Assembly (NCBI GenBank): GCA_047615875.1
Contig: JBLHGU010000252.1
Span: 1 to 7,365, forward strand
DNA length: 7,365 nucleotides
Source of the DNA: JBLHGU01 sp047615875
GTDB taxonomy: Bacteria > Pseudomonadota > Gammaproteobacteria > Arenicellales > CAJQKF01
Direction of reading: 5' to 3'
This document shows, one piece after another, positions 6,596 through 7,365 of the stretch. A program made the position numbers and the translations under genes. The notes under the pieces were generated by a model, which was not told where the DNA came from, made no database searches, and worked only from the letters and a program-made list of their open reading frames with translations. Positions within the stretch are counted from its first letter, which is position 1. Every line of letters begins with the position of its first letter.

Positions 6596-6772
6596 GTGGA
6601 AGAGTTGAAAATGTTGGACCATGAGCAGCGATTGTTTGAGCTGTATAAGATAGTTTATGCATACGCCCTGGATACCAGTGGTATGGCACTAAATGATGAG
6701 TTACTGGCCAGGAGGGTGTTAGATGCTGCCAAAATGAGTCTTGCTGCATACAACGAGGGGTGTAAGTTATGA
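6596..6772 (+). CDS. Small hypothetical phage-type protein (58 aa)
   Basis: A GTG start at 6596 has a clear ribosome binding site, TGAGGA at 6583-6588, with 7 bases of spacing. The product begins MEELKMLDHEQRLFELYKIV, continues with a helical stretch containing NDELLARRVLDAAK, and ends NEGCKL. No membrane segment, cysteine pair or known domain is visible. Its TGA overlaps the ATG of the next gene by the ATGA arrangement, so the two are probably translationally coupled, a common feature of compact phage early operons. An internal ATG at 6611 is possible but has no comparable ribosome binding site. Function unknown. Confidence 0.65.
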   Translation: MEELKMLDHEQRLFELYKIVYAYALDTSGMALNDELLARRVLDAAKMSLAAYNEGCKL

Positions 6773-7077
6773 GCACGTTTGTTGATGAGATGACGAGAGC
6801 GCAAGAGCTGGACGCGGATATGGAGGCATACCGGGCACGGATAGCAGAAGCAGAGGACAGCCTGGACGATGAGCGACTGCTCAACCTGACAAGGCACATT
6901 GTGGCCGACTGTAGCTTGCATGACGACAGCCCTGACGATGTGAACCGGCCACGTCATTACTGTGGTCATCCTGGTGGTGTGGAGTGTATTGAGGTGGTGG
7001 AGCACATGAACTTCTGCTTAGGCAATGCGATGAAGTACATCTGGCGGGCCCCACTGCACGCTGACCTCTTTCACTGA
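6769..7077 (+). pseudogene. DUF3310 (phage early-region) protein, truncated at its 3' end
   Basis: Residues 1-56 are acidic and helical (TRAQELDADMEAYRARIAEA is the core). From residue 57 the DUF3310 signature appears: DVNRPRHYCGHPGGVECIEV, then FCLGNAMKYIWRA. In intact family members this is followed by a lysine-rich segment and a helix with a YL-R motif. Here homology stops at Ala94 (position 7050), and the last eight residues PLHADLFH come from unrelated DNA. DUF3310 proteins are common in phage replication regions; their biochemical role is not firmly established. A GAGGGG at 6755-6760 precedes the ATG, which overlaps the stop of the upstream small gene. The loss of the motif's end suggests inactivity. 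Confidence 0.75.
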
Positions 7078-7079
7078 TT
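7051..7079 (-). repeat. 29-bp imperfect inverted repeat, right copy
   Basis: On the minus strand it begins AATCAGTGAAAGAGGTC, matching the left copy at 5431. On the plus strand it starts CCACTGCACGC at 7051, the base directly after the last DUF3310-homologous codon. In this orientation it would be the left end of an element extending to the right. Confidence 0.5.
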
Positions 7080-7365
7080 CACTACCCAGCGGATTATTGT
7101 CACACTTGAAGCGGGAAAGTTTGCTGCTAGAACCTACTGCTGTGCCTAGTTGACTACATCGATATAGAAAGTATCGCCGTAGCCTCGATGGTACAGCTAG
7201 ACAGCATAGCTGATGATATCGGGTGGGAATCGATGTCGTTTGTAGATATTCATCTGCCGATTCCATCAATTTCTGGAAGTTAACTCGTCATATACCCACT
7301 CGAGCAGTCCATAGCTTTTCTACCAGAAACGCGGGTTGGGGTAGTGCGGACAAAAAAATACCGCC
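7080..7365. other. Unassigned DNA at the right edge
   Basis: No gene was recognised. The best protein-like frame on the plus strand is open from 7131 to a stop at 7281-7283 and includes DYIDIESIAVASMVQLDSIA and WESMSFVDIHLPIPSISGS; its only ATG (7188) would give 31 residues, and no ribosome binding site precedes it. It may be the end of an element whose left terminus is at 7051. Confidence 0.4.

Overview
The window looks like an accessory region of a proteobacterial chromosome, most likely a gammaproteobacterium. This rests on the kinds of mobile elements present (IS91, IS66 and IS6 relatives), on clear Shine-Dalgarno sequences before several genes, and on the type of glycosyltransferases. 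The genus cannot be named from the sequence. Base composition is patchy: the glycosyltransferase block is AT-rich, while the phage-like block near 5880-7050 is more GC-rich, consistent with a mosaic built by transfer and rearrangement.

Left part (1-1185): insertion-sequence debris. The 5' end of an IS91-family transposase gene runs leftward off the window edge. Next to it lies the left end of an IS66-family element with the start of its accessory gene tnpA. This IS66 piece is fused near 580-590 to the broken 3' end of an N-carbamoyl-D-amino-acid hydrolase gene on the minus strand. That enzyme keeps its Glu-Lys-Cys catalytic residues but has lost about its last third. From 1186 to 1626 no gene is visible.

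Middle part (1627-5011): a plus-strand block of surface-glycan genes: a small unknown protein, a single-domain GT-A glycosyltransferase, and a 742-residue protein with two different glycosyltransferase domains separated by a probable beta-sandwich domain. They probably decorate a surface polysaccharide, LPS or flagellin; no acceptor can be read from the sequence.

Right part (5007-7365): a heavily damaged IS6-family transposase remnant on the minus strand directly abuts the large glycosyltransferase gene, followed by degenerate DNA. From about 5880 to exactly 7050 lies a piece of phage- or plasmid-type DNA: the C-terminal part of a possible replication protein, a 226-bp region with two facing arrays of 9-bp repeats around a central hairpin, a 58-residue small protein, and a DUF3310 gene cut off in its conserved motif. 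A 29-bp imperfect inverted repeat at 5431-5459 and 7051-7079 brackets this piece, and its right copy begins at the base after the DUF3310 homology stops.

The most interesting element is the inverted iteron-like structure at 6301-6526. Its layout (facing 9-bp arrays, a DnaA-box-like site, an AT-rich flank and a neighbouring putative replication gene) suggests a replication origin or control site of a phage, phage-plasmid or satellite. This is inference from architecture; no matching known origin was recognised.
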